From positions 750 through 9,352 of the forward strand of contig DORE01000026.1 of NCBI GenBank assembly GCA_003514305.1: a stretch of 8,603 nucleotides of DNA, read 5' to 3'. Positions 1-6,457 of this stretch are shown piece after piece. The first letter of the stretch is position 1. Each line of letters starts with the position of its first letter. A model generated the notes under the pieces. The model was not told the origin of the DNA. It ran no database searches and was given only the letters and a program-made list of their open reading frames with translations. The DNA is from Gammaproteobacteria bacterium. GTDB lineage: Bacteria; Pseudomonadota; Gammaproteobacteria; Pseudomonadales; Pseudohongiellaceae. The translations under genes and the position numbers were made by a program.

Positions 1-623
1 ATGACGCCAGGGTAGCCTTCGGTCTGCGTGGCATATTGATAATCATAGTGAATTCTGTGTGCATTGAAGGTTAGTGCGGAGTAGCGAAAAAGCAGGCGAG
101 AATCTGCTGTCATTTCTAGGCGATAGTCGCCGGGAGACTCTGCAGAGGCGTTCGCGGGTGATTCGGAGCCCGGTTTTGCCGCTTCGCGGTACACAATGTC
201 CTGATACTCTGTAATGGCAGGCAATTGGTCTGATCCAATCTCATGCCGGACTCTAACAAACGTCAGTGCACCGCTACGCCCTGAGGTTTCCCTTATACTT
301 TCTATCGTTGATCGACGAGTCAATTTCTTGCCTATCGCTATTTCGGAATGAAACTGAATCTGGCTGCCTGCCCACATGCGCCTTGGTAAGTGTATAGGGG
401 GAAGAAACCTTCCTCGTTTGCGATGCCCGTCAATAGCGAGTTCGCCCTGATGAGCCGCTTCAAGAAAATACAGCCAGTGCCAAAGTGGCGGCAGCATGTC
501 ACCTTCTTGAGGTTCCCGTACTTTGTTAAGGGTTGCAGCTAAGGCCTTGCAGGGAAACAGGTTGATGGTGTCTGTTACGGTCTCTGTCTTGCCAATCCAT
601 TCATGCACATGGTTGTCTTTCAT
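1..623 (-). CDS. FAS1/HTD2-like acyl-CoA hydratase (mesaconyl-C4-CoA/itaconyl-CoA hydratase type), 3' end outside the window
   Basis: The - strand is open from an ATG at 621-623 to the left edge: 207 codons, with the C-terminus missing. The N-terminal half looks like the FAS1-like dehydratase (hot-dog) domain, with the typical segment LPPLWHWLYFLEAA at residues 44-57 and FLPPIHLPRRMWAG at 73-86. The second hot-dog begins near residue 170 and carries RYSALTFNAHRIHYD at 180-194, the signature of HTD2/mesaconyl-C4-CoA hydratase proteins, which holds the active-site His. Known relatives hydrate enoyl-CoA esters of C5 dicarboxylic acids (Meh of the 3-hydroxypropionate bicycle, Ich of itaconate degradation) in the cytoplasm. 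No signal peptide is seen. It is divergent from a second hydratase gene with a 49-base gap, so the two may share a regulatory region. The Shine-Dalgarno is weak (AGGCG). Family assignment is from remembered motifs and fairly sure; the exact substrate is not known. Confidence 0.87.
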   Translation of the reverse strand, partial: MKDNHVHEWIGKTETVTDTINLFPCKALAATLNKVREPQEGDMLPPLWHWLYFLEAAHQGELAIDGHRKRGRFLPPIHLPRRMWAGSQIQFHSEIAIGKKLTRRSTIESIRETSGRSGALTFVRVRHEIGSDQLPAITEYQDIVYREAAKPGSESPANASAESPGDYRLEMTADSRLLFRYSALTFNAHRIHYDYQYATQTEGYPGV

Positions 624-672
624 GAATAACGCCTAATTTTTGCTGTGATCTCTTATGGTAAGAATTTAATGG
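624..672. promoter_or_regulatory. Divergent promoter region between two hydratase genes
   Basis: This 49-base AT-rich gap separates divergently transcribed hydratase genes, so at least the - strand gene and probably the + strand operon must be driven from here or from within the neighbouring 5' ends. I see no convincing -35/-10 pair on either strand, only AT-rich stretches such as TAAGAATTTAAT on the + strand. The assignment rests on gene orientation alone. Confidence 0.35.
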
Positions 673-1203
673 ATGCGTTTGTCGGTTGCCACTACAATGT
701 TCCCGTCAACATACAACGATCGACGATTGAAGAACGTGAGTGGAAAATATTTTGAAGAGTTTGAAATAGGCGCGGTGTACAAGCATCAACTGGCGCGGAC
801 CATCACTGAAACAGATAATCTGTTGTTTACGGCGCTCACTCATAACCCACAGCCGTTGCATCTGGATGCCGAATTTGCCAAACAGTCTGAGCACGGAAAG
901 GTTTTGGTCAACAGTCTGTACACACTGGGCCTGATTGTGGGGTTATCAGTCGCCGACACCACGTTAGGGACCACAATTGGTAATCTCGGCATGGAGCAGA
1001 CGGAGTTTCCAAATCCTGTTTTTATTGGTGATACCCTGAGTGTCTCAACAGAGATCGTGGATAAGCGAGAATCCAAGAGTAAACCGGACCGTGGAATCGT
1101 CTGGTTCAGGCATGTTGCTATAAACCAGTGTGGCGATATCGTGTGCGAATGCTTGCGCAAGGGCATGATGCTCAAAATTGCCGGCGGTTCTGAGGTAGAA
1201 TAA
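673..1203 (+). CDS. MaoC-family (hot-dog) acyl-CoA hydratase, mesaconyl-CoA hydratase-like
   Basis: The product (176 aa from this ATG) is a single hot-dog domain starting near residue 25 (GKYFEEFEIG). The hydratase-2 motif lies at residues 56-68 as THNPQPLHLDAEF, followed by LVNSLYTLGLIVGLSV (78-93) and FPNPVFIGDTL (112-122). This resembles the mesaconyl-CoA hydratase subgroup of MaoC proteins. The active-site His63 is present, but the position five residues before it, Asp in classical (R)-hydratases, is Asn58; I recall the same change in other members of this subgroup. It would act in the cytoplasm, adding water to an unsaturated acyl-CoA whose product could go to the CitE-like lyase two bases downstream. 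The start is uncertain: ATG 673, ATG 697, TTG 727 or GTG 736 all precede the domain, and none has a clear Shine-Dalgarno. Homologues usually start shortly before the FEEFEIG segment, so a later start is possible. Confidence 0.9.
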   Translation: MRLSVATTMFPSTYNDRRLKNVSGKYFEEFEIGAVYKHQLARTITETDNLLFTALTHNPQPLHLDAEFAKQSEHGKVLVNSLYTLGLIVGLSVADTTLGTTIGNLGMEQTEFPNPVFIGDTLSVSTEIVDKRESKSKPDRGIVWFRHVAINQCGDIVCECLRKGMMLKIAGGSEVE

Positions 1204-1205
1204 CC

Positions 1206-2129
1206 ATGGCAGTCTTTCCGACTCCAGGGCCCAAAGGTCCGCGTAGATCACTGCATTTTGTGCCAGGCGGTAATTTGCGAATGTTCGAGAAGGCTCTTGA
1301 GCTAAATGCTGATACGCTCATTCTTGATCTTGAAGATTCCGTCACTCCGGAGAATAAGGAAAGTGCCAGAAGAATCGTTCGTGAATGGGTTGAACAAGCA
1401 GACTTCGGTGCCAAAGAATGCTTGATTCGTATCAACCCTCAGGAATCGCCCTGGGGTAGGGACGACATTGAAGCAATAGTTGAGGTTCATCCGGACGGAT
1501 TAATACTTCCCAAAGTGGCCAGTCGGGCAAGCGTGGACGCAGTCGACCAGGTAATCAGTTCGCTTGAAGCTAAGAATGAAGTACAACCTGGCGCGACCTC
1601 GTTGGTGCTTATTGGAACTGAAGTTCCTGAGGCAGTTTTTTGTCTTGCTGATATGGCGGGGAACAATAGGGTGGACGGACTCACTTGGGGAGCTGAAGAC
1701 CTTGCAGGAGAGTTGGGGGCACGTGCGAAGCGGAACGCCGAAGGAGTCTATCTTGACGTCTTTCGCTTCGTTCGCTCATCCTGCTTGCTGGCGGCTGCAG
1801 CTAATCGGGTGCACCCTATTGATACGGTCTTCGTTGAGATTACAGAGCAGGCTGCCTTGGAGAAAGAGTGTGCTGAGGCATCTTCGATGGGGTTTATGGG
1901 TAAATTGACAGTTCATCCAACACAGATTGACGCGGTCAATCGGGCTTTTACGCCAAGCGAAAGCGAAATTTCGGAGGCCAGAGAAATGCTTCTTGCGTTT
2001 GCCGAAGCTCAGTCGGATGGCAAAATGGTGTTTAGTTTCAAAGGGCAGATGGTCGACGTTCCGCATTTGAAACGTGCCCGAAAGGTACTCGCAATTGCTG
2101 ACCAAATTGATGCTTGGCCTCAAAGCTGA
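1206..2129 (+). CDS. CitE-like HpcH/HpaI-family CoA-ester lyase (malyl-/citramalyl-CoA lyase type)
   Basis: This 307-aa cytoplasmic TIM-barrel protein of the citrate lyase beta/CitE-like family starts two bases after the hydratase stop, so translation is probably coupled. Visible family motifs are RRSLHFVPGGN (13-23), LILDLEDSVTPENKESAR (38-55), LIRINPQESPWGRDD (73-87), DGLILPKVAS (97-106), the metal-binding Glu region GTEVPEA (137-143, Glu139) and GAEDLAGELG (162-171, with Glu164-Asp165), then GKLTVHPTQI (232-241). Relatives cleave 3-hydroxyacyl-CoA dicarboxylates such as malyl-, beta-methylmalyl- or citramalyl-CoA into acetyl- or propionyl-CoA plus glyoxylate or pyruvate, using Mg2+. The usual I-E-T-P segment is replaced by T-E-V-P, but the Glu is kept. 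Length matches the family (about 280-320). The two hydratases beside it fit formation of its 3-hydroxyacyl-CoA substrate. Family is sure; the exact ester is open. Confidence 0.93.
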   Translation: MAVFPTPGPKGPRRSLHFVPGGNLRMFEKALELNADTLILDLEDSVTPENKESARRIVREWVEQADFGAKECLIRINPQESPWGRDDIEAIVEVHPDGLILPKVASRASVDAVDQVISSLEAKNEVQPGATSLVLIGTEVPEAVFCLADMAGNNRVDGLTWGAEDLAGELGARAKRNAEGVYLDVFRFVRSSCLLAAAANRVHPIDTVFVEITEQAALEKECAEASSMGFMGKLTVHPTQIDAVNRAFTPSESEISEAREMLLAFAEAQSDGKMVFSFKGQMVDVPHLKRARKVLAIADQIDAWPQS

Positions 2130-2203
2130 CTCGAAGAGTCTGTGTGCAGAGCTTGTGACTGATTGTGTCCTGCTTCACCTGCTAAAATTGAAAAGAGCTA
2201 ATA

Positions 2204-3370
2204 GTGGATTTTTCTGAGCCAATTGACTTGAAACTGATCCGAGATGCAGTCAGCAATGTTTGTCGAGATTTTCCCGATAAATATTGGGAGAAGCATGATC
2301 GGGAAGGCAAGTACCCTCAGGATTTTTACGATGCGATGACCGAGGCTGGTTGGGTTGGTATTGCTATTCCCGAGGCTTATGGTGGCGCAGGCAAAGGCGT
2401 GCAGGAAGCTGCCGTGGTTCTTGAGCAGGTCGCGGCATCTGGGGCCGCAATGAATGGTGCAACGCCTTTGCATCTGTCCATGTTCGGGATGCACCCCATA
2501 ATCAAGTACGGCACAGAAAGCATGAAAGAGCGGTATCTACCGGACGTCGCCAGCGGCAAGCTTCAGGTCGCTTTCGGTGTGACTGAGCCAAACGCAGGTA
2601 GCGATACAACTTCTATAGAAACTAAAGCGAGCTTAATTGATGGCCAATATGTCGTGAGCGGCAGAAAAGTCTGGACCACTAAGGCGCTGGAGTCGGAAAG
2701 GGTGCTGCTTCTGGTTCGAACGCAGAGCAAACAGGAAGTTGAACGAAAAACTGATGGGATGACCTTATTATTTGCAGAGTTGAAGCGCCCTGAGGTTTCT
2801 ATTACCCCAATTGAGAAGCTGGGTAGAAATGCGGTGAGAACCTGTGAGGTAGTTTACGATGAGCTAAGGGTCGCCGAATCCGATCGCGTGGGCGAGGAGG
2901 GCGAAGGCTTTCGCTATTTGCTTGACGGGCTAAATGCCGAAAGGATCCTAATCGCTGCAGAAGCAATAGGGATTGGCCGTGCGGCGCTTGCGCGGGCGGT
3001 GTCTTATGCCAATGAGCGGATTGTTTTTGACAGACCTATCGGTAAGAATCAGGCTGTTGCGTTTCCGCTGGCCGAAGCAAGAACTCGACTGGATGCTGCA
3101 GAGTTAATGGTGCAAAAGGCCGCTTGGAAATTGGATCACGGGATGTTTTGTGGTACCGAGGCAAACATGGCCAAATGGCTGGCCGCCGAAGCGGGTTTTT
3201 TTGCAGCGGATGCAGCAATGCAGACCCACGGAGGGTATGGTTATGCCCGTGAATATCATGTGGAACGTTACTGGCGAGAGGCTCGTCTGATGAAGCTCGC
3301 GCCCATTTCTCAGGAAATGATTTTGAATTTTATCTCGGAGCACGAGCTTGGCTTGCCGCGTTCCTATTAA
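2204..3370 (+). CDS. Acyl-CoA dehydrogenase (FAD), helix-G glutamate type
   Basis: The gene starts at GTG 2204 with an AAGAG-like ribosome site upstream; the first in-frame ATG is far inside the domain. The product is 388 aa, the normal length for the family. Seen in order: an N-terminal helical domain with GWVGIAIPEAYGG (49-61), the flavin/substrate segment AFGVTEPNAGSDTTS (123-137), GRKVWTTKA (153-161), the helical C-terminal domain with RIVFDRPIGKNQAVAFPLAE (272-291) and MQTHGGYGYAREYHVERYWRE (339-359). The protein ends in LGLPRSY, like many proteobacterial homologues. The C-terminal position where MCAD/SCAD carry the catalytic Glu reads APISQEM here. A Glu at 246 (LNAERILIA) matches the alternative catalytic Glu of isovaleryl- and long-chain acyl-CoA dehydrogenases. 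It oxidises an acyl-CoA to the enoyl-CoA in the cytoplasm, passing electrons to ETF. In this context methylsuccinyl-CoA or another branched/dicarboxylic acyl-CoA is a candidate, but that is inference. Confidence 0.95.
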   Translation: MDFSEPIDLKLIRDAVSNVCRDFPDKYWEKHDREGKYPQDFYDAMTEAGWVGIAIPEAYGGAGKGVQEAAVVLEQVAASGAAMNGATPLHLSMFGMHPIIKYGTESMKERYLPDVASGKLQVAFGVTEPNAGSDTTSIETKASLIDGQYVVSGRKVWTTKALESERVLLLVRTQSKQEVERKTDGMTLLFAELKRPEVSITPIEKLGRNAVRTCEVVYDELRVAESDRVGEEGEGFRYLLDGLNAERILIAAEAIGIGRAALARAVSYANERIVFDRPIGKNQAVAFPLAEARTRLDAAELMVQKAAWKLDHGMFCGTEANMAKWLAAEAGFFAADAAMQTHGGYGYAREYHVERYWREARLMKLAPISQEMILNFISEHELGLPRSY

Positions 3371-3419
3371 CTAACTCGAAGGAGTGGTTGGCAGATTTGA
3401 GAGGACAAACAAAAAGTTT

Positions 3420-4259
3420 ATGCAGCATCTGATCATACGAGTCATCGGTATCTTGGCCTGTGTAATAGCGGTTAAAGCTTTTTCTCAGAGTTCGGAACGA
3501 GATGATCCAGAACTACAGTATGTCGAGCCTTTTCAGGTATTCGATAACCTATACTACGTTGGCGCAGATTGGGTGGCTTCCTGGCTGTTGGTCACCGATC
3601 AGGGACTGATTGTTTTCGATGCGCTATACGATGACTTGACGGAGATGATGATCCGCAACATCAGAACTCTAGGATTTGATCCTAACGACATCCGTTATCT
3701 GATTGGCTCTCATGCACACTATGATCATATCGGTGGTGCAGCTAGATTTCAGCAGGAATTCAGTGCTGTGGTGATGATGACCGAGGAAGATTGGTTGCTG
3801 ACCGAGGGAGCGGCTCAATTTCAAGAATACCCACGGCCGATAAGACATCTGTCAGCAAGTGATGGCAGTACACTCACGCTGGGGCGAACGCGGCTACAGT
3901 TCATGAAAACGCCGGGACATACGCCGGGTGTGCTGTCAACAAGGTTTACGGTCTACGACAATGGCTATCCCCATACGGCCTTTATGTTCGGAGGGGTGGG
4001 ACTGAATTTCAGTGGCGTAGAGCAGGCCGAGAGTTATGTTGAAAGCGTCAAGCGACTGCAGGCTGTGCAGGGGGTTGAGGTAAATATCCCGAACCATGCA
4101 TCCGTCGCAGACGTTTTCGCGCGTCGCGACCGACTTGCTGCGCGCGAAGAGGGGGAACCTCACCCATTTGTCGACCCCGAAGGTTGGGCCGAATTCCTCG
4201 ATCTCTGGTTGCGGCGTGGCGAGAGTTATCTAGAGCAGCAAAAAGAGTTGGCCAAGTAA
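3420..4259 (+). CDS. Exported metallo-beta-lactamase-fold hydrolase, subclass B3-like metal site
   Basis: From ATG 3420 the product is 279 aa. Residues 1-22 form a signal peptide with Arg7 and the hydrophobic run VIGILACVIAV (8-18), with cleavage likely near A-F-S-Q. The mature protein is a metallo-beta-lactamase fold: LVTDQGLIVFDA (57-68), the metal motif SHAHYDHIGG (97-106; His98, His100, Asp102, His103), TPGHTPG (164-170; His167) and IPNHAS (223-228; His226). Gly/Ser-type residues replace the Cys of B1/B2 enzymes around GGVGLNFSG, so the site is B3-like. Relatives include B3 beta-lactamases and many hydrolases of lactones, esters or unknown substrates; I would not assert antibiotic resistance. 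The frame stays open up to GTG 3384 (12 more residues), and GGAG abuts that codon. I prefer ATG 3420 because it places a signal peptide at the N-terminus. It follows the dehydrogenase by 49 bases and probably shares its transcript. Confidence 0.88.
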   Translation: MQHLIIRVIGILACVIAVKAFSQSSERDDPELQYVEPFQVFDNLYYVGADWVASWLLVTDQGLIVFDALYDDLTEMMIRNIRTLGFDPNDIRYLIGSHAHYDHIGGAARFQQEFSAVVMMTEEDWLLTEGAAQFQEYPRPIRHLSASDGSTLTLGRTRLQFMKTPGHTPGVLSTRFTVYDNGYPHTAFMFGGVGLNFSGVEQAESYVESVKRLQAVQGVEVNIPNHASVADVFARRDRLAAREEGEPHPFVDPEGWAEFLDLWLRRGESYLEQQKELAK

Positions 4260-4262
4260 GCC

Positions 4263-4285
4263 GTGCCAGTATCCTAGGCACTTTT
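4263..4285 (+). terminator. Weak candidate terminator hairpin after the + strand operon
   Basis: GTGCC (4263-4267) and GGCAC (4277-4281) form a 5-bp perfect stem with a 9-base loop, followed directly by TTTT (4282-4285). It begins four bases after the hydrolase stop, where transcription of the + strand operon would be expected to end ahead of the convergent Sel1 gene. The stem is short, so the call is tentative. Confidence 0.35.
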
Positions 4286-4344
4286 GGTAAGCCACGCTGC
4301 CGGCTCTCACTTTCACGAGTATGCATTTCCGGTCTTGGTTTGCG

Positions 4345-4977
4345 TCACGGCTCTGGCGGCCAGGGGAGCGTGACCGGCTCAATCTGCCACTGCGCGAAAA
4401 GGCGCCGTGCTGACCTAAGTTGCTCTTTGTTCAGTAGGGTATCGAGATCCCTCAAGACCCCTTCCGCTTCGGGATGCTCCTCCCGTTGAGCGACCTGCGC
4501 CCAGGCATGTGCTTGAACAAAGTCTTGCTTGATGGGTTTGCCATCTCGATACATTAAAGCCAGAGTTATGGCCGCATTGGCGTGGCCGGAACGACCCGCG
4601 GTAGAGAACCAATCGATTGCCTTATCAACATCCTGTACCACTCCCGTACCCTCAAGGTAAAGGCTGGCCAGATTCGCTTGTGCATTGACATGCCCTTGCA
4701 GGGCGGCAGCCTCTGTCCAACTGAAAGCTAAGGCGTAATCCTGATCAACGCCCTGACCGGTGAAATACAAAATAGCCAGATTGTACTGCGCCAAGTCCAA
4801 ACCTTGCTGTGCTGCTTGGCTGAATTCGCGGAATGCGGTATCAAAATCTCCGGAGAAGGCTGCCTCTACGCCATCCTCATAATCGGAAGCGGCCTCAACT
4901 GCAAAGAGAGTGAGACCAAGTAGCGTGACCAGGGACAAGCAATTGCAAGCTTTGGCGCGATAGGTTGAATTAAGCAT
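4345..4977 (-). CDS. Exported Sel1-repeat (TPR-like) protein
   Basis: From ATG 4977 the product is 210 aa. Residues 1-30 look like a signal peptide: Arg7 and Lys9, then the hydrophobic run LSLVTLLGLTLFAV and a likely cleavage at V-E-A-A. After a partial helical repeat (about 40-58), three Sel1-type repeats follow at about 60-96, 97-132 and 133-170, each with the pattern A-x-x-x-L-A-x-x-Y, G-x-x-V-x-Q-D and a closing A/G-rich helix (for example LAILYFTGQGVDQDYALAF). The C-terminus (171-210) ends with a Pro-rich tail. Such proteins are helical scaffolds for protein-protein contacts in the periplasm or envelope; no specific partner can be read here. The frame also allows a TTG start at 4998 (seven more residues), but the ATG with AAAAGAAAG just upstream is the simpler choice. 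It converges with the + strand operon and shows no functional link to it. Confidence 0.9.
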   Translation of the reverse strand: MLNSTYRAKACNCLSLVTLLGLTLFAVEAASDYEDGVEAAFSGDFDTAFREFSQAAQQGLDLAQYNLAILYFTGQGVDQDYALAFSWTEAAALQGHVNAQANLASLYLEGTGVVQDVDKAIDWFSTAGRSGHANAAITLALMYRDGKPIKQDFVQAHAWAQVAQREEHPEAEGVLRDLDTLLNKEQLRSARRLFAQWQIEPVTLPWPPEP

Positions 4978-5045
4978 CTTTCTTTTCAAAATTTTCAAGC
5001 ACTTCTGAGAGCTTTTTAAAGCAGCTGAAAAGCAATCAGAGACAG

Positions 5046-5051
5046 TGTCAA
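5046..5051 (-). promoter_or_regulatory. Possible -35 box (TTGACA) for the Sel1-repeat gene
   Basis: On the - strand a perfect TTGACA lies 68 bases upstream of the chosen ATG. The hexamer 17 bases downstream (TCAGCT) is a poor -10, so the element is only suggestive. Confidence 0.22.
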
Positions 5052-5166
5052 TGTTTTAACCTGAATGGGCTAGAGCGAATAGTTCAAAAGTTTAACGTAT
5101 CGCGATAGATCATAAAATGTCCCTTCCGGTCTTTTGGTGATTGCTATGAATAACCGGGAATTTCGC

Positions 5167-5172
5167 TATAAT
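5167..5172 (+). promoter_or_regulatory. -10 box (TATAAT) of the tRNA-Arg gene
   Basis: A perfect TATAAT lies 38 bases before the first tRNA base. No good -35 is present: TTGCTA at 5141-5146 is 20 bases upstream of the -10, which is too long a spacer for a strong sigma70 promoter. Transcription would start near 5179 within a C-rich stretch (tccccg). Confidence 0.65.
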
Positions 5173-5210
5173 ACAGACTCTCCCCGTGAATGCAGCGGAA
5201 AAAATAATTC

Positions 5211-5287
5211 GCACCCGTAGCTCAGCTGGATAGAGTACCTGGCTACGAACTAGGGGGTCGCACGTTCGAATCGTGCCGGGTGCGCCA
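5211..5287 (+). tRNA. tRNA-Arg (anticodon ACG)
   Basis: The sequence folds as a full cloverleaf. The acceptor stem is GCACCCG (5211-5217) with CGGGTGC (5277-5283), the discriminator is G5284 and CCA (5285-5287) is encoded. The D arm is GCTC/GAGT. The anticodon stem CCTGG/CTAGG includes one G-T pair, with loop CTACGAA giving anticodon ACG. The variable loop is five bases, and the T arm is GCACG/CGTGC with loop TTCGAAT. This is the arginine tRNA whose A34 is normally edited to inosine by TadA to read CGU, CGC and CGA codons. It has its own -10 box upstream and a terminator downstream, so it appears to be a single-gene unit. Confidence 0.97.
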
Positions 5288-5294
5288 TTCTGTT

Positions 5295-5319
5295 TAAGTC
5301 CGCTCTCGCGGGCTTATTT
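5295..5319 (+). terminator. Rho-independent terminator of tRNA-Arg
   Basis: AAGTCCGC (5296-5303) pairs with GCGGGCTT (5308-5315) through one T-G wobble, closing a TCTC tetraloop; a further T-A pair (5295/5316) extends it to nine base pairs. A short TTT follows, and the hairpin starts eight bases after the CCA end. The U-tract is short but the position fits well. Confidence 0.7.
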
Positions 5320-5554
5320 GGGGTCTACTTGTTAATGCTGGTACTACTACGATTGTCGCAACCAGATCGGCAGCTGGCGTGGTCGCGTGCTGAAACCTAT
5401 TGTCTGCTCCGTATACGCTGGAGCTTAGCTGATTGGAAGAATTGAGTATCCCATTTGCTCAGATCAACGAAGATGGCTCCAACCCCCATATCATTGGATC
5501 AGTTTGCACCGCTGACCAATGTGGCAAATTGATTCTGTCAGCCCAAATACGTTA
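5320..5554. other. Non-coding spacer with no recognisable gene
   Basis: About 235 bases between the tRNA terminator and the 3' end of the aldolase gene. The only small frames are a 36-codon + strand one (ATG 5335 to TGA 5445) and short - strand ones, without ribosome sites or recognisable motifs. No repeat of the tRNA 3' end that would mark an integration site was seen here. The stem structure just past the aldolase stop is listed separately. Confidence 0.5.
5511..5542 (-). terminator. Stem structure just past the aldolase stop, possible 3' end of the transcript
   Basis: GCTGAC (5511-5516) pairs with GTCAGC (5537-5542), and inside it CAAT (5517-5520) pairs with ATTG (5528-5531), giving ten base pairs with a five-base bulge on one side. 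It begins 13 bases past the aldolase stop on the - strand. No U-tract follows, so it may be an RNA-stabilising or Rho-type 3' structure rather than a classical terminator. Confidence 0.28.
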
Positions 5555-6424
5555 TCAGGGGCAGGCATTCTCTCCGTCTACTGGTGTTGCTCCTGCGGGC
5601 AGGAAACGACAAGGGTCTGCTTCTTCAAGCGTGAGTCTGGCACCTATTCGAATGAGACTGCTTGTGCTAGGAGCTTGGAAGAACTGATAGCCATTACGCT
5701 CAGACATCCACGCCGAAGGCCCTCCTAGGAATTTGCCGGCATTTTCAGTCTCTTCCTTGATTCGCGAAACCAGGAGCTCATATTCGGGCTCTCCTTGGCG
5801 TTTGCCGCTGAAACTGCCGAGATCTCCGCTGGCGACAAACACACCATCCACTCCTTCCACGGCGGCAATGCTGCTTGCCTCGGCAGTGCCTTCTAGAGTT
5901 TCGATCATGGCAATTATTATAACGTTGTCGTTCCAGGTTTGCCGATAATTGCGGCCCCACAATCGGCCATATTGTCCTCCGCCCTGGCTTCGGCGACCTT
6001 GTGGTGGATACTTTGCGTAACGGACGGCATCAGCCATTTTTTCCGCGCCGTCGACCATCGGCACAATGATGCCTAAGGCACCGATATCGGCGGCTTTTTG
6101 AATTGTCCCTTCGTTAGCGTCAGGGACTCTGATAAACGGTATGGCGGGTGCGTCGCGACAGGCCCAGATCATTTTAGCCGCCTCACTGAAGGAAAGAGGG
6201 CTATGCTGCATTTCGATCCAGATAAAATCGAACCCCGCATTTGCCATTGCACAGTAGATGTCCGGATCTGCCGTTTCGACCGTGCCGCCAACGACCTGCT
6301 GGCCCGTGATGAGCTTGCTTTTGACTGTGTTATAAACCTGACCGTCCTGAGCTGCCGCGAAAGACAAGGCGCTGAAGAGGCTTGAGGTCAGAATCAGAGC
6401 GGGTAACAGTTCTGGAGTTTTCAT
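5555..6424 (-). CDS. HpcH/HpaI-family aldolase with a signal peptide (periplasmic)
   Basis: The 289-aa product begins with a signal peptide (1-25: hydrophobic LLPALILTSSLFSALSF, then AAA before QDG), followed by a class II pyruvate-aldolase barrel. Conserved positions of the HpaI family are all present: His74 in EMQHSP (catalytic base), Arg99 in FIRVPD (binds the keto acid), YPPQGRRSQGGGQYG at 139-153, Glu175 in MIETLEG and Asp201 in GDLG (metal ligands), plus VEGVDGVFVASGDL (189-202). Known members cleave 4-hydroxy-2-oxo acids to pyruvate or oxaloacetate plus an aldehyde, or add glyoxylate-type acceptors, in the cytoplasm; an exported form is unusual. The gene starts 33 bases after the selenoprotein gene on the same strand, with an AAGAGA ribosome site, so the two are probably co-transcribed. 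It ends with tandem stops, TGA then TAA. Fold and likely active enzyme are fairly sure; substrate is unknown. Confidence 0.9.
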   Translation of the reverse strand: MKTPELLPALILTSSLFSALSFAAAQDGQVYNTVKSKLITGQQVVGGTVETADPDIYCAMANAGFDFIWIEMQHSPLSFSEAAKMIWACRDAPAIPFIRVPDANEGTIQKAADIGALGIIVPMVDGAEKMADAVRYAKYPPQGRRSQGGGQYGRLWGRNYRQTWNDNVIIIAMIETLEGTAEASSIAAVEGVDGVFVASGDLGSFSGKRQGEPEYELLVSRIKEETENAGKFLGGPSAWMSERNGYQFFQAPSTSSLIRIGARLTLEEADPCRFLPAGATPVDGENACP

Positions 6425-6457
6425 TTTGGTCTCTTTTTAGGATATCGAGGAAAAATA

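Noticed and set aside
2713..2719. GTTCGAA in the dehydrogenase gene as a tRNA T-loop fragment
   Set aside because: Only a few bases match, inside a conserved coding sequence, with no matching stem.
3384..3419. GTG 3384 as start of the metallo-hydrolase
   Set aside because: The ribosome-like GGAG abuts the GTG too closely, and this start would place 12 polar residues ahead of a good signal peptide.
5335..5445. A 36-codon + strand frame after the tRNA
   Set aside because: No ribosome site and no resemblance to a known small protein; a frame this short is expected by chance.
5555..5557. The aldolase stop TGA as a second Sec codon
   Set aside because: A TAA follows immediately, so readthrough would add one residue, and no family motif lies there.
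5433..5687. An 84-residue + strand frame
   Set aside because: It starts at a TTG without a ribosome site, and its 3' half is antisense to the aldolase gene with no recognisable motifs.
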